From positions 380,029,016 through 380,093,015 of the forward strand of contig OX465597.1 in the NCBI GenBank assembly GCA_950022295.1: a DNA stretch of 64,000 nt, written 5' to 3'. Every line of letters begins with the position of its first letter. The first letter of the stretch is position 1. The translations under genes were made by a program, and so were the position numbers. Source of the DNA: Bromus sterilis (lineage: Eukaryota > Streptophyta > Magnoliopsida > Poales > Poaceae). The notes beneath the pieces were generated by a model. That model had not been told where the DNA came from. It searched no databases and worked only from the letters and a program-made list of their open reading frames with translations. Shown here in pieces: positions 10,735-22,149 of this stretch.

Positions 10735-13689
10735 TAGAACACTTCCCTAGAAAGAAAATCAAGTTACCTTTTGAGTCCATTACACGGCTAGTTATTGTCT
10801 TTCTCTTGATAAAACTTGATTCTTCTCTTGCATTATGCCTAGCTTAAAGACATAAAAGAAAGCGCTTTCGGGAGGCAGCCCGCAATGAATTTAGGTGTTT
10901 CTTTTTGCTTTTGTTGTTCCTTGATGATTGTTACTACTGTAGCAACATCATTGTATCTTTATTTTTCAACTTTGTTCCAAGTTATAGCCTCTTACGACAA
11001 GGGAAGTAAAAGTTGTGACATGCTGTCCAGAAAACAGATTCTGTCCTCGTGACCAGAAAAATTCCAGAAAAATCCCAGTTCATCTTTTTGAGCTGAAATT
11101 TGTACACAGTATGCTCTATACAATTACGAAACTTCCGTATGTTCTGAGTTTTTTTATTTGAGTTGAATAAGTGCCCCTAAAAGATTCTTTACTACCTGCT
11201 GTTCTGTTTTTCACAGATTGTGCCACGTTTTGTCTCTCCCTACTTTTGCAAACCTTAAGCTTGCTTTTTCTTTGCAAAAAACTTTTTGGCACTCTTGAGT
11301 AACAGTAGATCTTCAAGAATATCTTTATATCCAGTGGGGAAAAATTATTTATTAAGGGTACTAACCTCTCTAATCAGCTTATGATGAGTTATGTATGAAG
11401 GGAGTTTTCAAGTGTGCGATGGAAGATGATGAAAGAAGATCCAGGAGTGTCAAGCGCTCAAGCTTGGGGATGCCCCCATGAATCCCCAATAAATATTCAA
11501 GGAGACTCAAGCGTCTAAGCTTGGGGATGCCCCCGTGCATCCCCTTCTCCATCAACAATCATCAGTTCGTCCTTCGTCTCACTATATTTTTATCACTTCA
11601 TGCGTTATGTGTTATGCTTGGAGCGTCTCGCTCTTAGGTTTTTGTTTTTTTTAGTTTTCTTTATCTTTTCTTGCTTTTCAAAACAAGTTAGATCCCTTCT
11701 TACTTTGTGTGGGAGAGAAACACGCTCCACTTTCAAAATTTAGAACACATCATAGGATTTTTCCTGCTTATCTTTCTGTTGTTGTGTGTTCTTTATATTT
11801 TCATAGCTACTGCCATGTTTAGTTTTAGTTTTAGTTTGTCTTTCGCAAGAGCCTTGGCTTTTGCTTAGTTTGTTGCTGGAACTCTTTTTAGTTTTCATGT
11901 TTATCTTGTTAAAGAGAGTTGGTTGTTGCACTGAGTTGTGTCTTGTCTTGAAAGTAGGTAATTGAGGTTGCTATTTAATTTTAGTAGTAACTTGCAATGG
12001 TTTTGAGGTATTGATGTGAGTAATGTTTGAACTTTTGGTGTCAGGAGATCTTTCCTATTAGTGATAGGTGTCGTATTTTGGGAAATCTGTGTGTATTTTC
12101 AAAACCTACAAAACTAGTTGAGAACTCTAGCTACTAGATGGATCACTACTCTTCTGAGGGGTCGAATATCAGAGAACACTCACGTACCATGAGTCGAGGA
12201 TGCGCAAGGATAACCAAACCCCCATACACTCCTCCTCGGGGTACTTGTCTCTTTGTGAACCTCCTTATTAGATTGAGAGTTACCGATAATAAGTGCATGA
12301 GTTCTTCGGACTAATGTAAGTATTGAAAGTTGACACTTCCACCTTCCCATATTTTGCTAGCCTTTCCCGTGCCGTGCATTGCCTTCTTCTCACTCCGAGA
12401 GTTGGTGTCCACCTTCGCCTGTACTTCCAAACCCTTGGCATGATACGCTCTGTCATCATAAGCCTCCTTATATCTTTCCTCAAAACAGCCACCATACCTA
12501 CCTATCAAGGCATTTCCATAGCCTTTCTGAGTTACATTGCCATGCAACTTCCACCTCTTCATGACTTGATCTTCATGTCATACATGTTCCTGCTACACTG
12601 GCAGCGACATACCTTGCATACATCATGTTAGTTACATCTTCTTTATGATTTTGAGTACCTTGTAAAGTGTGAAAGATCTCCTTTACCTTCTTGTAAATTA
12701 GAGTGTTGCCCTTAAGTAAGGAAAAGATCCCAAAGTGGACACATTAAAAGATCCCAAAGTGGACACATTAAAAGATCCCAAAGAGGACAAATGAGAGTTA
12801 AATAGAAAGAGCCATTGAGGCCACAAAAAAATACAAAAAGTAGAAAAAAAGAGAAAAAGAAATAAAAAGAGAGAAAGGGGCAACACTACTATCCTTTTGA
12901 GAGATCCACACTAGTACTCCCTTTTTATCCTTGTACTCCATAGAGATCATCTTCATGCATATAGCTATGTGGGGACCTTCACACTATAGAACTTGGCTTG
13001 CCTATTCAAGGATGAGCCTCCTCAAACGAGCTCTAGGTCTTCATGAGCAAGCAAGTTAGATGCACCCCCACTAGTTCCATTGGAGAGCTTCTTAGCTCGT
13101 ATGTGCATCCGTTGCATGGCAATGCCTACTCCTCACATCATATCTATCATTTGGCATCTCCTGCCTATGATTGTCCTCATTGATGTGAGCCTTTCTCATC
13201 CTTTTTGTCTTCCTCCTCCACCATATTTCTCCCTTTTTCATCCTAAGTGTCAACTCTCGTGCTTACACTCATCCATTGCATGAGTGCTCAAAATATCGAA
13301 AAGGAGTGGATCAAATTGACTTGTACCTGGCTAGTGGTCTGGGGACGAGTCAAGATAAGATTCCAAAGAAGACCAAGTGTGAAACTTTAGTAGATTGAGT
13401 TCTCAACACAAAAATACTTTTTTCTCGTATTCCCTATCCCCCTTCTTGCACGCAAACACCATTTGGAGACATTCGAGTCACGGACAGCGAGAGCTCTTGC
13501 ACCTAATGTTCTTTTGTTACTTGTTTCAATGCTAATATAGACTCTTGCATGTTATGACTTGAATTGAATCTCTAACCTTGATTGCTTTACTTTTCAAAGT
13601 TCTTATATGGTTGCTAGCATGTCACCACATAAATTATGCTGTTATCATTTACCTACTCGAGGACGAGCAGGAATTAAGCTTGGGGATGT
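10735..13689 (+). other. Noncoding internal region of element A
   Basis: The first ~60 bp encode the remnant end of a gag-protease frame. The block containing GCGCTTTCGGGAGGCAGCCCGC (10861-10884) lies just after the coding region in B and G too. Two copies of the polypurine-tract-like AAGCTTGGGGATG occur at 11460-11472 and 11517-11529. A further ~2 kb is shared with B and G but has no long ORF. At 12731-12790 there are three near-identical ~28-bp direct repeats (GATCCCAAAGTGGACACATT type). Confidence 0.7.
13676..13689 (+). other. Polypurine tract of element A
   Basis: AAGCTTGGGGATGT immediately precedes the 3' LTR start at 13690. The same sequence abuts the 3' LTRs of B and G on the minus strand. 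Confidence 0.75.
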
Positions 13690-15304
13690 TGATACGTCCA
13701 AAACGTATCTATAATTTCTGCTTGCTCCATGCATGTTTTGTGTGATATTGCTATGATCTAGATACACTTTCATACACTTTTGATCATATTTGGACTAACC
13801 TATTAACTCAGTGCACCCCAGTGCCAGTTCCTGTTTTCTGTTGTTTTTCTATTTCAGTTTTCCCCCATATAAAAAGTGCCAGAAAAATTTGGGAAAATTC
13901 AGATAAAAAATCAGCGTGAAGGAAGCTTCGCGAAGAGCCCTGGTGGGGCCAGAGGGGAGCCAGGGGGCCCAGGCGGCCACCCGGCGCGGGCCCACCCCTG
14001 GCCGCGCCAGGGGGCGCCTAGGGCCCCTGGTCCACCTCTGGCTGCCCCCTTCGCCTATTTATTCTCCGTCACGGGGAAACTCCGAAGACAGAACCCTATT
14101 TCGCAAACTCGCCTCTGTTCCGCCGCCGCAGCGCTTCCGAGATCGGGAGCACCAGAAGACCTCTTCCCGGCACCCTGCCGGAAGGAGGATTGATCTCCGG
14201 GAGTCTCCTCTCCACCATGGATGCTCCTCGGATGTCTCGTGAGTAGTTTTCCTTGGACCATGGCTCCGTGATCAGTAGCTATGTGATGTTCTCCTCCCCT
14301 CTTTGACCTTCATTGTTTAGACCTCGTGAGCTTCCCTACATGATCGAGGCACCTTTGTAATATTTCTGCTGTTGCTATGCTGAGTTTGGAGGGATCTGAT
14401 GGATTATGAGATTATGTTCAGATTGTGATAGAGTAATATATTTGGTTTTTATCTCTTATATTTTTGTTCCTAAGTAATTCTTGCATGTTCTCCGTTGTTG
14501 TTTATTGCTTTGGCCAAGTAGTCGGCAGTGACTCCAAGAGGGAGCGTTGTGCTAGATTGTGGGTTCATGCCCCCCGATGACACGCTTGAGTGACAGAAAC
14601 ATGAGTCTAGGGGATGTGCTGTTGCCATAAGGGGGAAAACAACGGTGCTTGTAACCGCGGTTACAAGGATTGTTTACTTTACGCAAAGTGCTTTTTCATG
14701 CAGTTGTTTGTTGCTTTGGGTTTACACTTTGGGTGGGGCTCGCAACTTAATACCAGCGAGATGTTCTGGATAGATATCTCAAGGTGGATGATTAGTAGTA
14801 GATGTAGTTGGATTTCGGTCTACTTATTTTGGCGTACTTCCCGTGCTTTTGAGCCTCTTCCTTTCTTTTGTAGCATAGTTAGCATTGCGGTGCGTTCATA
14901 ATCCTGTCAATTGCCCTTCTGTAATTTGTTTACCTCGCATAGCAGCTTTATCGTCTTTTGGGAGAGAGACATCACTAGTGAACATCACGTATCCCGGTCC
15001 ATATCCCTATTACTGTTTCCACGCTATCTTTACTTTACTGCTTTTACTTGCTATCATTATCCCTTGCGTTTTATCATTTGTGAACAACAAGACCGGAGAG
15101 ATTGACAACCTCTCTGAACTTCGTTGGGAACAAAGTTATCTGTGTCTGTGTGCAGGTCCGCGTCAGTTGCGCCGCTGACACCTACTTATCATCTCTGGAG
15201 TCCTACTGGAGACAAACCTTGGTATCTTCACCGAGGGAAACTTGTTGCTGCGCTACATCTCCACCTTCCACTTGGGGTAACCAACGAAAGGCGAGAATCC
15301 ATCA
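13690..15304 (+). repeat. 3' LTR of element A
   Basis: 1615 bp, TGATACGTCC...CCATCA, followed by TSD GGACC. It has the intact LTR start that the 5' copy has lost. Confidence 0.9.
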
Positions 15305-15309
15305 GGACC

Positions 15310-15596
15310 CTTCTGGAGTCCCTGTGGTGGCCCCCCTCCGCTGCCTTGGTTATTCCGGAAGCTTCCGGGTCGCTGATTTTTTATCTGATTTTTCCGGATT
15401 TTTTGGAGCACATTAATGGCCGGAAAACCTGAAATACAAAAACAGCAGAAAACAGCAACTGGCAACTGGGTGCACTAGGTTAATATATTAGTCCAAATAT
15501 GCTCAAAAGTGTATGAAAGTTCAAGCAAAACATGGCAAAGTCACACAAAACATGCATGGAGCAAGTAGAAATTATAGATACGTTTGGGACGTATCA
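15310..15596 (-). repeat. 3' LTR of element B, outer part
   Basis: Continues the LTR of B after the element A insertion. It ends in GGACGTATCA and is followed by the polypurine tract 15597-15610. Confidence 0.85.
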
Positions 15597-18369
15597 ACAT
15601 CCCCAAGCTTAATTCCTGCTCGTCCTCGAGTATGTAAATGATAACAAGCATAGTTTCTGTGGTGACATGCCACACAACCATATAAGGACTTTTAAGTAAA
15701 GCAATCAAAGCATGCAATTCAATTCAAGTCTTAACAAGCAAGAGTCTATATTAGCATTGACAGAAGCAACAAAAGAACAAAAGGTGCAAGAGCTCTCACT
15801 GTCCGTGACTCGAATGTCTCCATATGGTGTTTGCGTGCAAGCAGGGGACTGGGAAAAAGAGAGAGAAAAGGTTGTTGAGAACAACTATCTACTAAAGTTT
15901 CACACTTGGTCTCCTTTGGATTCTTATCTTGACTCGTCCCCAGACCACTAGCCAGGTACAAGTCAAACTGATCCACTCCCTTTCGATATTTTGAGCACTC
16001 ATGCAATAGATGAGCGTGAGCAAGAAAGTTGACACCTAAAAGGCGAAACAGAAAGAAGGTGGAGGAGGAAGACAAAAAATGTGTGAAAGGCTCACATCAA
16101 TGAGGAAAATCATAGGCGAGAGAAGGCCATATGATAGATATGATGTGAGGAGTAGGGATTGCCATGCAACGGATGCACATATGAGCTAAGGTAAGCTCTC
16201 CAATGGAACTAGTGGGGGTGCATCCAACTTGCTTGCTCAAGAAGACCTAGAGCTCATTTGAGGAGGCTCATCATTGGAATATACAAGCCAAGTTCTATAG
16301 TGTGAAGGTCCCCACATAGCTATATGCATGAATGATAATCTCTATGGAGTACAAGATATAAGATGGAGTACGAGTGTGGATCTCTCAAAAGGAATAGTAG
16401 TGTGCCCCCTTCACTTTAGAGGCAACACTCTATATTTTACAAGAATATAGGAGATCTTTCACACTTTACAAAGGTACTCACATAAAGAAGATATAACTAT
16501 CATGATGCAAATGTATGCCTCTGCCAGGATAGCAGGATATGCAATGATACTAGCGCGTCATGTAGCAATGATTAGGTTAAGGCCCAACTAGCATGCGGCT
16601 CATCGATCAAGCAAGTAGCATGTATGACATGAAGATCAAGTCATGAGAAGGTGGATGTTGCATGGAAATGTATCTCGGAAAGGCTATGGAAATGCCTTGT
16701 AGGTAGGTATGGTGGATGTTTTGAGGAAAGATATAAGGAGGCTTATGATGACAGAGCGTATCGTGCCAAGGGTTTGGATGCACCGGCGAAGTATGCGCCA
16801 ACTCTCAAGGTGAGAAAGGGCAATGCGCGGTACCGAAGAGGCTAGAAAAAGTATAGGTGGGTGGAAGTGTCAACTTTCGAATACTCACATTAGTCCGAAG
16901 AACTCATGCACTTATTATCGGTAACTCTCAATCTAATAAGGAGGTTCACAAAGAGACAAGTACCCCGAGGATGAGTGTATGGGGGTTTGGTTATCCTTGC
17001 GCATCCTCGACTCATGGTACGTGAGTGTACTCTAATATTCGAACCCTCCAGAGGTTAGTGATCCATCTAGTAGCTAGAGTTCCCAACAGGGGTTTTTGGT
17101 TTTCGAAAAACACACGGATTGCCCAAAATACGACACCTATCACTAATAGGATCGAGCTCTTGACACCAAAATTTCAAACATTACTCTAGTCAATACCTCA
17201 AAACTATTGCAAGTTACTACTACAAAGAGAACAGCAACTTTAACTACCTACTTCAAGTCAAGACACAAAACTCAGTGCAACAGGCAAACTCTCTAAAAAG
17301 ATAAAACATGCAACCTATAGAAAGTTCAACCTAAAACAAAAGAAAATCTCTAGAAAAACTAAAGCACTACAACTAAACAGAGCAGCAGCTAAGAAAAGAA
17401 AAAGAACAACTCACAGCTAAAAGAATAAGCATGCAAATCCTATGAGGAGTTCAAGTTCAAGCGGAGCGTGTATCCCTTCCACACAAAAGAGTAAGCTGGG
17501 GTCTAACTTGTTACTAAAGCAAACAAAGAAAAAACAAACCTAGAAAAGTAAAGAGCGAGACGCTCCAAGCATAGCACACAACGCATGAAGTGATAAAAAT
17601 ATAGTCAGACGAAGGACGAACTGATAATTGTTGATGGAGAAGGGGATGCACGGGGGCATCCCAAAGATTAGACGCTTGAGTCTCCTTGAATATTTCTTGG
17701 GGTGCACACGGGCATCCCCAAGCTTGAGCGTTTGAAACTCCAAGATCTTCTTTCATCATCTTCCATCGCGCACTTGAAAACTCCCTTCATACATAACTCA
17801 TTGTAGACTGATTAGAGAGGTTAGTACCCAACTAAAATAATTTTTCCTCTATTGTAAATAAAGATAACTTTGAAGAGATACAGTTTCTCAAGATTTTCAA
17901 AAGGTTTTTGCAAAGAAAAAGCAAGCTTAAGATTTGCAAAACGAAGGAAAGGCAAAACAGGACAGAATCTGTGAAAAACAGATCGCCAGGTAGAAACGAT
18001 TTTTTTAGGGGTACTTCTGCAACTCAAATCAAAAAACTCAAAACATACGCAAGCTTTGTAATTGTATAGATCATGCTGTGTAAAAAATTCAGATAAAAAT
18101 TATGAACTGGGATTTTTTCATGATTTTTCTAGTCACGAGGACAGAATCTGTTTTCTGGACAGCAAGTCACAACTTTCACTTCCCTTGTCGTATGAGGCTA
18201 TAAAAGGCACAAAGCTTGAAAAATAAAGATACAATGATGTTTCTACAGTAGTAAAAATCATCAAGACCACTAAGAATAGAAGAAAAGCAAAAATAAAAAC
18301 CTAAATTCGTTGCGGGCTGCCTCCCGAAAGCGCTTCTTTAGAGCCATTAGCTAGGCTTAAAGCAGAAGA
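15597..18369 (-). other. Noncoding internal region of element B
   Basis: Polypurine tract at 15597-15610 (reads AAGCTTGGGGATGT on the minus strand). The sequence is collinear with the internal regions of A and G: a second polypurine-like copy at 17713-17725, a degenerate one near 17660, and the conserved GCAGCCCGCAACGAA-type block near 18310-18340. No convincing ORF is seen. Confidence 0.65.
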
Positions 18370-19185
18370 TCAAGTTGTATCCATTGAACCATCATCACGA
18401 TCATCAAAAAGCTCTTCAATAGTACAACTAGTCTTAATAGGTTTCTCAAATAAAGGAAGAATGAAAATGCTTCTTGGAATAAAATCAAAAGGAGGGAAAT
18501 CAATTGGAGTTACATTAAAGTTAAAGATAGGTGTCTCCTCCAAAGTTTTCACCGTTTCAACTCTCTTGGCAATGGGTGTGTTTGCTTTGGCTCGAGGAAC
18601 CTTGGGGACGTAAACGAACTTAGGTTCCTTCTTTGCCGGAGTTTCATCCTTTTTGGTTTTGATTGAGGAAAAGGTATTTCCTAGAGTTTCAATAACTTCC
18701 TCAATCTTTTCTATCCTAGAAGACTTCTCATCAAGGGATTTAATAGTCTCCAAAGTTTTGAGAATTTTCTGCATGGAGTTATCTAGCCTATTCAAATTCC
18801 CTTGAATCTTACGATCCAACTCATTCACCCTATCGATACTTGGCATCTCTAGCTCTATTTTTTCAAGTTTTCTCATAATGTGAGCTAAAGTAATGTCCTC
18901 CTTAATACTAACAACTGGGAGACTTCCAACAAGATTTTCAATAACATTAAGGGCTTCCCAAACTGGGGCCTCTATGAAGTTCCCATTGATAGCAGTGTCT
19001 AAAAGAAACCTATTCCAAGAAGTGATCCACCCATAAAAATTTCTAAGCAAGATAGTACTGGATTGCTTCTTGGTGGCTCTTTTTTGAGAATCATTAATTC
19101 TATACCAAGCATCTTTCAAACTTTCACCACCTTTTTGAGTAAAGGTAAGTACTTCTGCCTCACCAAAGGCAAAAGGACCAGCCAT
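18370..19185 (-). CDS. Gag-like protein of element B
   Basis: Intact 271-aa frame from ATG at 19185. Residues about 20-90 contain a retrotransposon gag pattern (ESLKDAWYR, then LRNFYGWI, ending with an IENLVGSLP block), as in Gypsy capsid proteins. A coiled-coil-like Leu/Ile/Lys/Glu part follows (about 100-170), then a Lys/Pro-rich linker and a Phe/Pro-rich tail. There is no CCHC zinc knuckle and no protease follows. The frame starts 142 bp from the primer site and shares that leader with element C. It is probably a shortened gag that packages its own RNA with help from an autonomous relative. Confidence 0.65.
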   Translation of the reverse strand: MAGPFAFGEAEVLTFTQKGGESLKDAWYRINDSQKRATKKQSSTILLRNFYGWITSWNRFLLDTAINGNFIEAPVWEALNVIENLVGSLPVVSIKEDITLAHIMRKLEKIELEMPSIDRVNELDRKIQGNLNRLDNSMQKILKTLETIKSLDEKSSRIEKIEEVIETLGNTFSSIKTKKDETPAKKEPKFVYVPKVPRAKANTPIAKRVETVKTLEETPIFNFNVTPIDFPPFDFIPRSIFILPLFEKPIKTSCTIEELFDDRDDGSMDTT

Positions 19186-19326
19186 AGTGGTAACTACTGA
19201 CAAGGTAACAGGTATTTTTGGTATTTTTTATAAGGGACACAAAAGTAAAAACTGAAAGGTAAACTAACAAGACTAAAAAGCAAAGATAAAAGATAGTGTG
19301 CAACTCCCCTATCTTGTAGACTGGAG

Positions 19327-19344
19327 TCCCCGGCAACGGCGCCA
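19327..19344 (-). other. Primer-binding site of element B (tRNA-Asp type)
   Basis: Reads TGGCGCCGTTGCCGGGGA on the minus strand, 10 bp from the LTR edge at 19355. Confidence 0.87.
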
Positions 19345-19354
19345 GAAATTGGCT

Positions 19355-20934
19355 TGATACGGTGAGGATCTCTCACTCCTCGTTGGTTACCCCAAGTGGA
19401 AGGTGAGATGTAGCGTAGCACCAAATTTCCCTCGGTAAAGATACCAAGGTTATCGAACCAGTAGGACTCCAAGAGATACAAGAAGGTATCATGGCGTTTG
19501 ACGTGGACCTGCAACAGCAACAAATAACTTTTCTCCCAACGAGTACAGAGGAGTTGTCAATTCCTCCGGCCTTGCTGTTTACAAAGGATCAACGCAAGAG
19601 ATAATAATAGTGGCAACTGAAAGTAAACTACGGATGTAAACAGTAATGTGAAGATGGACCGGGGTCCCGTGATTTTCACTAGTGATGTCTCTCTCCCAAA
19701 AGACGATAAAAGTGCTAGCGAGGTAAACAAATCACAGTTGGGCAATTGACAGAATTATTAAGGCACCGCAATGCTAACTATGCTGCAAAGAAAGGAAGGG
19801 CTCAAAAGCAATGGGCCGTACGCCAAGGTAAGTAGACCGAAATCCAACTGCATCTACTACGAATCATCCACCTTGATATATCTATCCAGAACATCTCGCT
19901 GGTATTAAGTTGCGAATCCCACCCAAAGTGTAAACTCAAAGCAACAGACAACTGCATTAAAAGAACTTTGCGTAAAGTAAACAATCCTTGCACCCGCGGA
20001 TACAAGCACCGTTGTTTTATCCCTGGTGGCAACAGCACATCCCCTAGTCTCATGTTTCTGTCACTCAAGCTAGACATCAAGGGGCTGAACCCACAATCAA
20101 GCATAACGCTCCCTCTTGGAGTTGCAACAAATCACTTGGCCAAAGTAAAATACGGCAACGGAGAACATGCAAGAATTTACTCAAGACCAAAATATAAAAG
20201 AGAAGAACCAAATATATTACTCATCACAATCTGAACATAGTCTCATAATCCATCAAATCCCAACAAACTCAGCATAGCAATAGCAGAAAATTACAAAAGT
20301 GCCTCGATCAGGTGAGGCAGCTCACGAGGTCTCGAAAGTGGAAGCACAAAGAGGGGAGAGAAGTACATCACATAGCTACTCACGGTATATACGAGAGGCG
20401 TCCATGGCTATGGATGGTCTCCCGGAGGGGGTTCCTCCTCCCGGCAGGGTGCCGGGGCAGCTTCTCCAGGCAGCCCGATCTAGAAACGGCGGTGGCGGCG
20501 GTACAGAGGCGAGATCGCAGAAAAGAGATCTCTATTAGGGGTTTCCACCCCGAGGGATAAATATAGGCGGAGGGGGTGTCGAGGGGACCCACGGGGCAGC
20601 CAGGAGGCCCCCTGGTGCGGCCTAGGGTGGGGCCGCGCCAGGGACCCTTCTGGAGTCCCTGTGGTGGCCCCCTTCCGCTGCCTTGGTTATTCTGGAAGCT
20701 TCCGGGTCGCTGATTTTTTATCTGATTTTTCCGGATTTTTTGGAGCACTTTTAATGGCCGGAAAACCTGAAATACAAAAACAGCAGAAAACAACAACTGG
20801 CAGCTGGGTGCACTGGGTTAATAGATTAGTCCAAATATGCTCAAAAGTGTATGAAAGTTCAAGAAAAACATGGCAAAGTCACACAAAACATGCATGGAGC
20901 AAGCAGAAATTATAGATACGTTTGGGACGTATCA
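19355..20934 (-). repeat. 5' LTR of element B
   Basis: 1580 bp, with ends TGATACGGTGAGG... and ...GGGACGTATCA. It aligns with the split 3' LTR. On the minus strand it starts TGATACGTCCCAAACGTATC, a sister subfamily to A, C and G (TGATACGTCCAAAACG). Confidence 0.88.
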
Positions 20935-20939
20935 GGGGC

Positions 20940-21154
20940 GTCCGCTCGATCATATAGGGAGGAGATGATGAGTCTGGTTGTATATGCTCTAACTGATCTA
21001 CTACAAGAATCTAAAATTAAATTTGATGATTATATTTTTTAAGCAATCACCGAATAGAGAGACTTCACCAGAATCATTACTCGAGTGCCAATAGACAGAT
21101 GTTGCAGCTAGTGCGCGAGAACATGTATAGGCGCCATGACATGGCAACCACCCT
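20940..21154. other. Spacer, nothing recognised
   Basis: Flanking DNA that resumes after element B. It is AT-rich with no ORF or repeat signal that I can name. Confidence 0.4.
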
Positions 21155-21560
21155 TAGGGAGTCAGTTTTATGACGGTAGCATAAAAAATATAATCCCTAA
21201 TAATGTCTCTAATAATTATATCCATGCAATGAATATCATTACGAAACACGACATCATTATGAGAGTACCAAATCTTCCACAAGATGGCAAACGCAACCGA
21301 TGGACAAGAGTTGTTATCGATACCTGAGGGGGAACACTCATCCCAAATGTCATCGATAGCTTCCGCAGTGGACAAGCCAAGCTGGTTCCACACGACAACA
21401 TTCATAGGGCAACGAAGGAATAGATGAACCGATCGAGTTGTCAAGAGAGTTGTTGCCCAATGCTTTTGTGAGTCAGGTTTGCCTTTGGTATTGAGGCAAC
21501 CTTTGAAGAGCAACTAGCCAAAGATCCGGACCTTGATCGGCACCTTCACATCCAAAATAA
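21155..21560 (-). pseudogene. LINE fragment (reverse-transcriptase zinc-binding region)
   Basis: Minus-strand frame reads VPIKVRIFG, an in-frame stop, then LLFKGCLNTK and HLFLRCPMNVVVW. This is the pattern of the zf-RVT domain at the 3' part of plant L1-type LINEs, with its conserved H-L-F-x-x-C-P core. The RT and endonuclease parts are absent, so this is a dead 5'- and 3'-truncated copy. Confidence 0.55.
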
Positions 21561-21619
21561 GCGAGGCGATAATGTCGATATCAATGTCCTCATGAAGTAG
21601 AGCGTTGTTTGCTTTTTTT

Positions 21620-22010
21620 TATTGCGTTGGGACCCCCCAAGTGACAGGGAGAAGTAGCAAGCAGTGAGATCTTCCCACGATGAGAAAACTGAGGTTATCG
21701 AACCAGTAGGGGCTCTCAAACTCGGCAAGTCGAGCAGCACCTACACACAAAATACAAACTTATCTCGCTCCCAACAAATTGGTAGGAGGGTTATCAATCC
21801 CACTGTATTGCTAGTTACAAGATTAAAAACAGTGGTAGATGATTTTATAGTAATGGAACTACGATAAAGCAAGTATAAGAACGACAAATATAATGATGAG
21901 AATAAACTCTAAGGGCCATACCATTCACTAATGACATCTCTCATAAAGCAGCATGATATGATGAACAATTACAGTTGGGCAATTGACAGATTGCGATAGT
22001 TTATAACTAT
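21620..22010 (-). repeat. Degenerate LTR relic of the A/B/C family
   Basis: Several short blocks keep the order seen in the LTR of B: GGTTATCGAACCAGTAGG (21694), ACCTACACACA, CTCGCTCCCAAC, GGTTATCAATCC, CACTAATGACATCTCTC and CAGTTGGGCAATTGACAG (21972-21989). Divergence is high and there are indels, so this is an old insertion. Confidence 0.5.
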
Positions 22011-22149
22011 GGTCATTCATGGCAGAATTCTATATAGGCGTTATATTTGTGCTAAGTAAGTGTTGTTACTCCAGCTACTCCTACTACTATTACTTCACTC
22101 TAAAGACTGATATCCAATATGCATGTAGAAGTATTCAGTTTGCAAGAAA

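Larger units (their letters stand above)
9089..15304 (+). mobile_element. Gypsy-type element A, complete, coding-less deletion derivative
   Basis: LTR pair 9089-10706 and 13690-15304, flanked by the TSD GGACC (9084-9088 and 15305-15309). It is inserted in the LTR of B; the uninterrupted target is visible at about 20640-20650. The primer site lies at 10717-10734 and the polypurine tract at 13676-13689. The 2.98-kb internal region has no gag or pol ORF. Just after the primer site it carries only the last codons of a protease frame (PRKKIKLPFES), which also ends the coding region of element G. The rest is conserved noncoding sequence shared with B and G. Confidence 0.9.
7789..20934 (-). mobile_element. 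Gypsy-type element B, complete, gag-only, hosting element A
   Basis: Both termini read TGATA...TATCA and are flanked by the identical 5-bp TSD GGGGC (7784-7788 and 20935-20939). On the minus strand the order is 5' LTR (19355-20934), tRNA-Asp primer site (19327-19344), gag ORF (18370-19185), about 2.7 kb of noncoding internal sequence, polypurine tract (15597-15610) and 3' LTR. The 3' LTR is split by element A into 7789-9088 and 15310-15596. No protease, RT, RNase H or integrase is present, so transposition must have used enzymes supplied in trans. Confidence 0.88.

Noticed and set aside
12731..12790. Direct repeats as a CRISPR array
   Set aside because: Only three contiguous ~28-bp units without spacers, in a plant retroelement.
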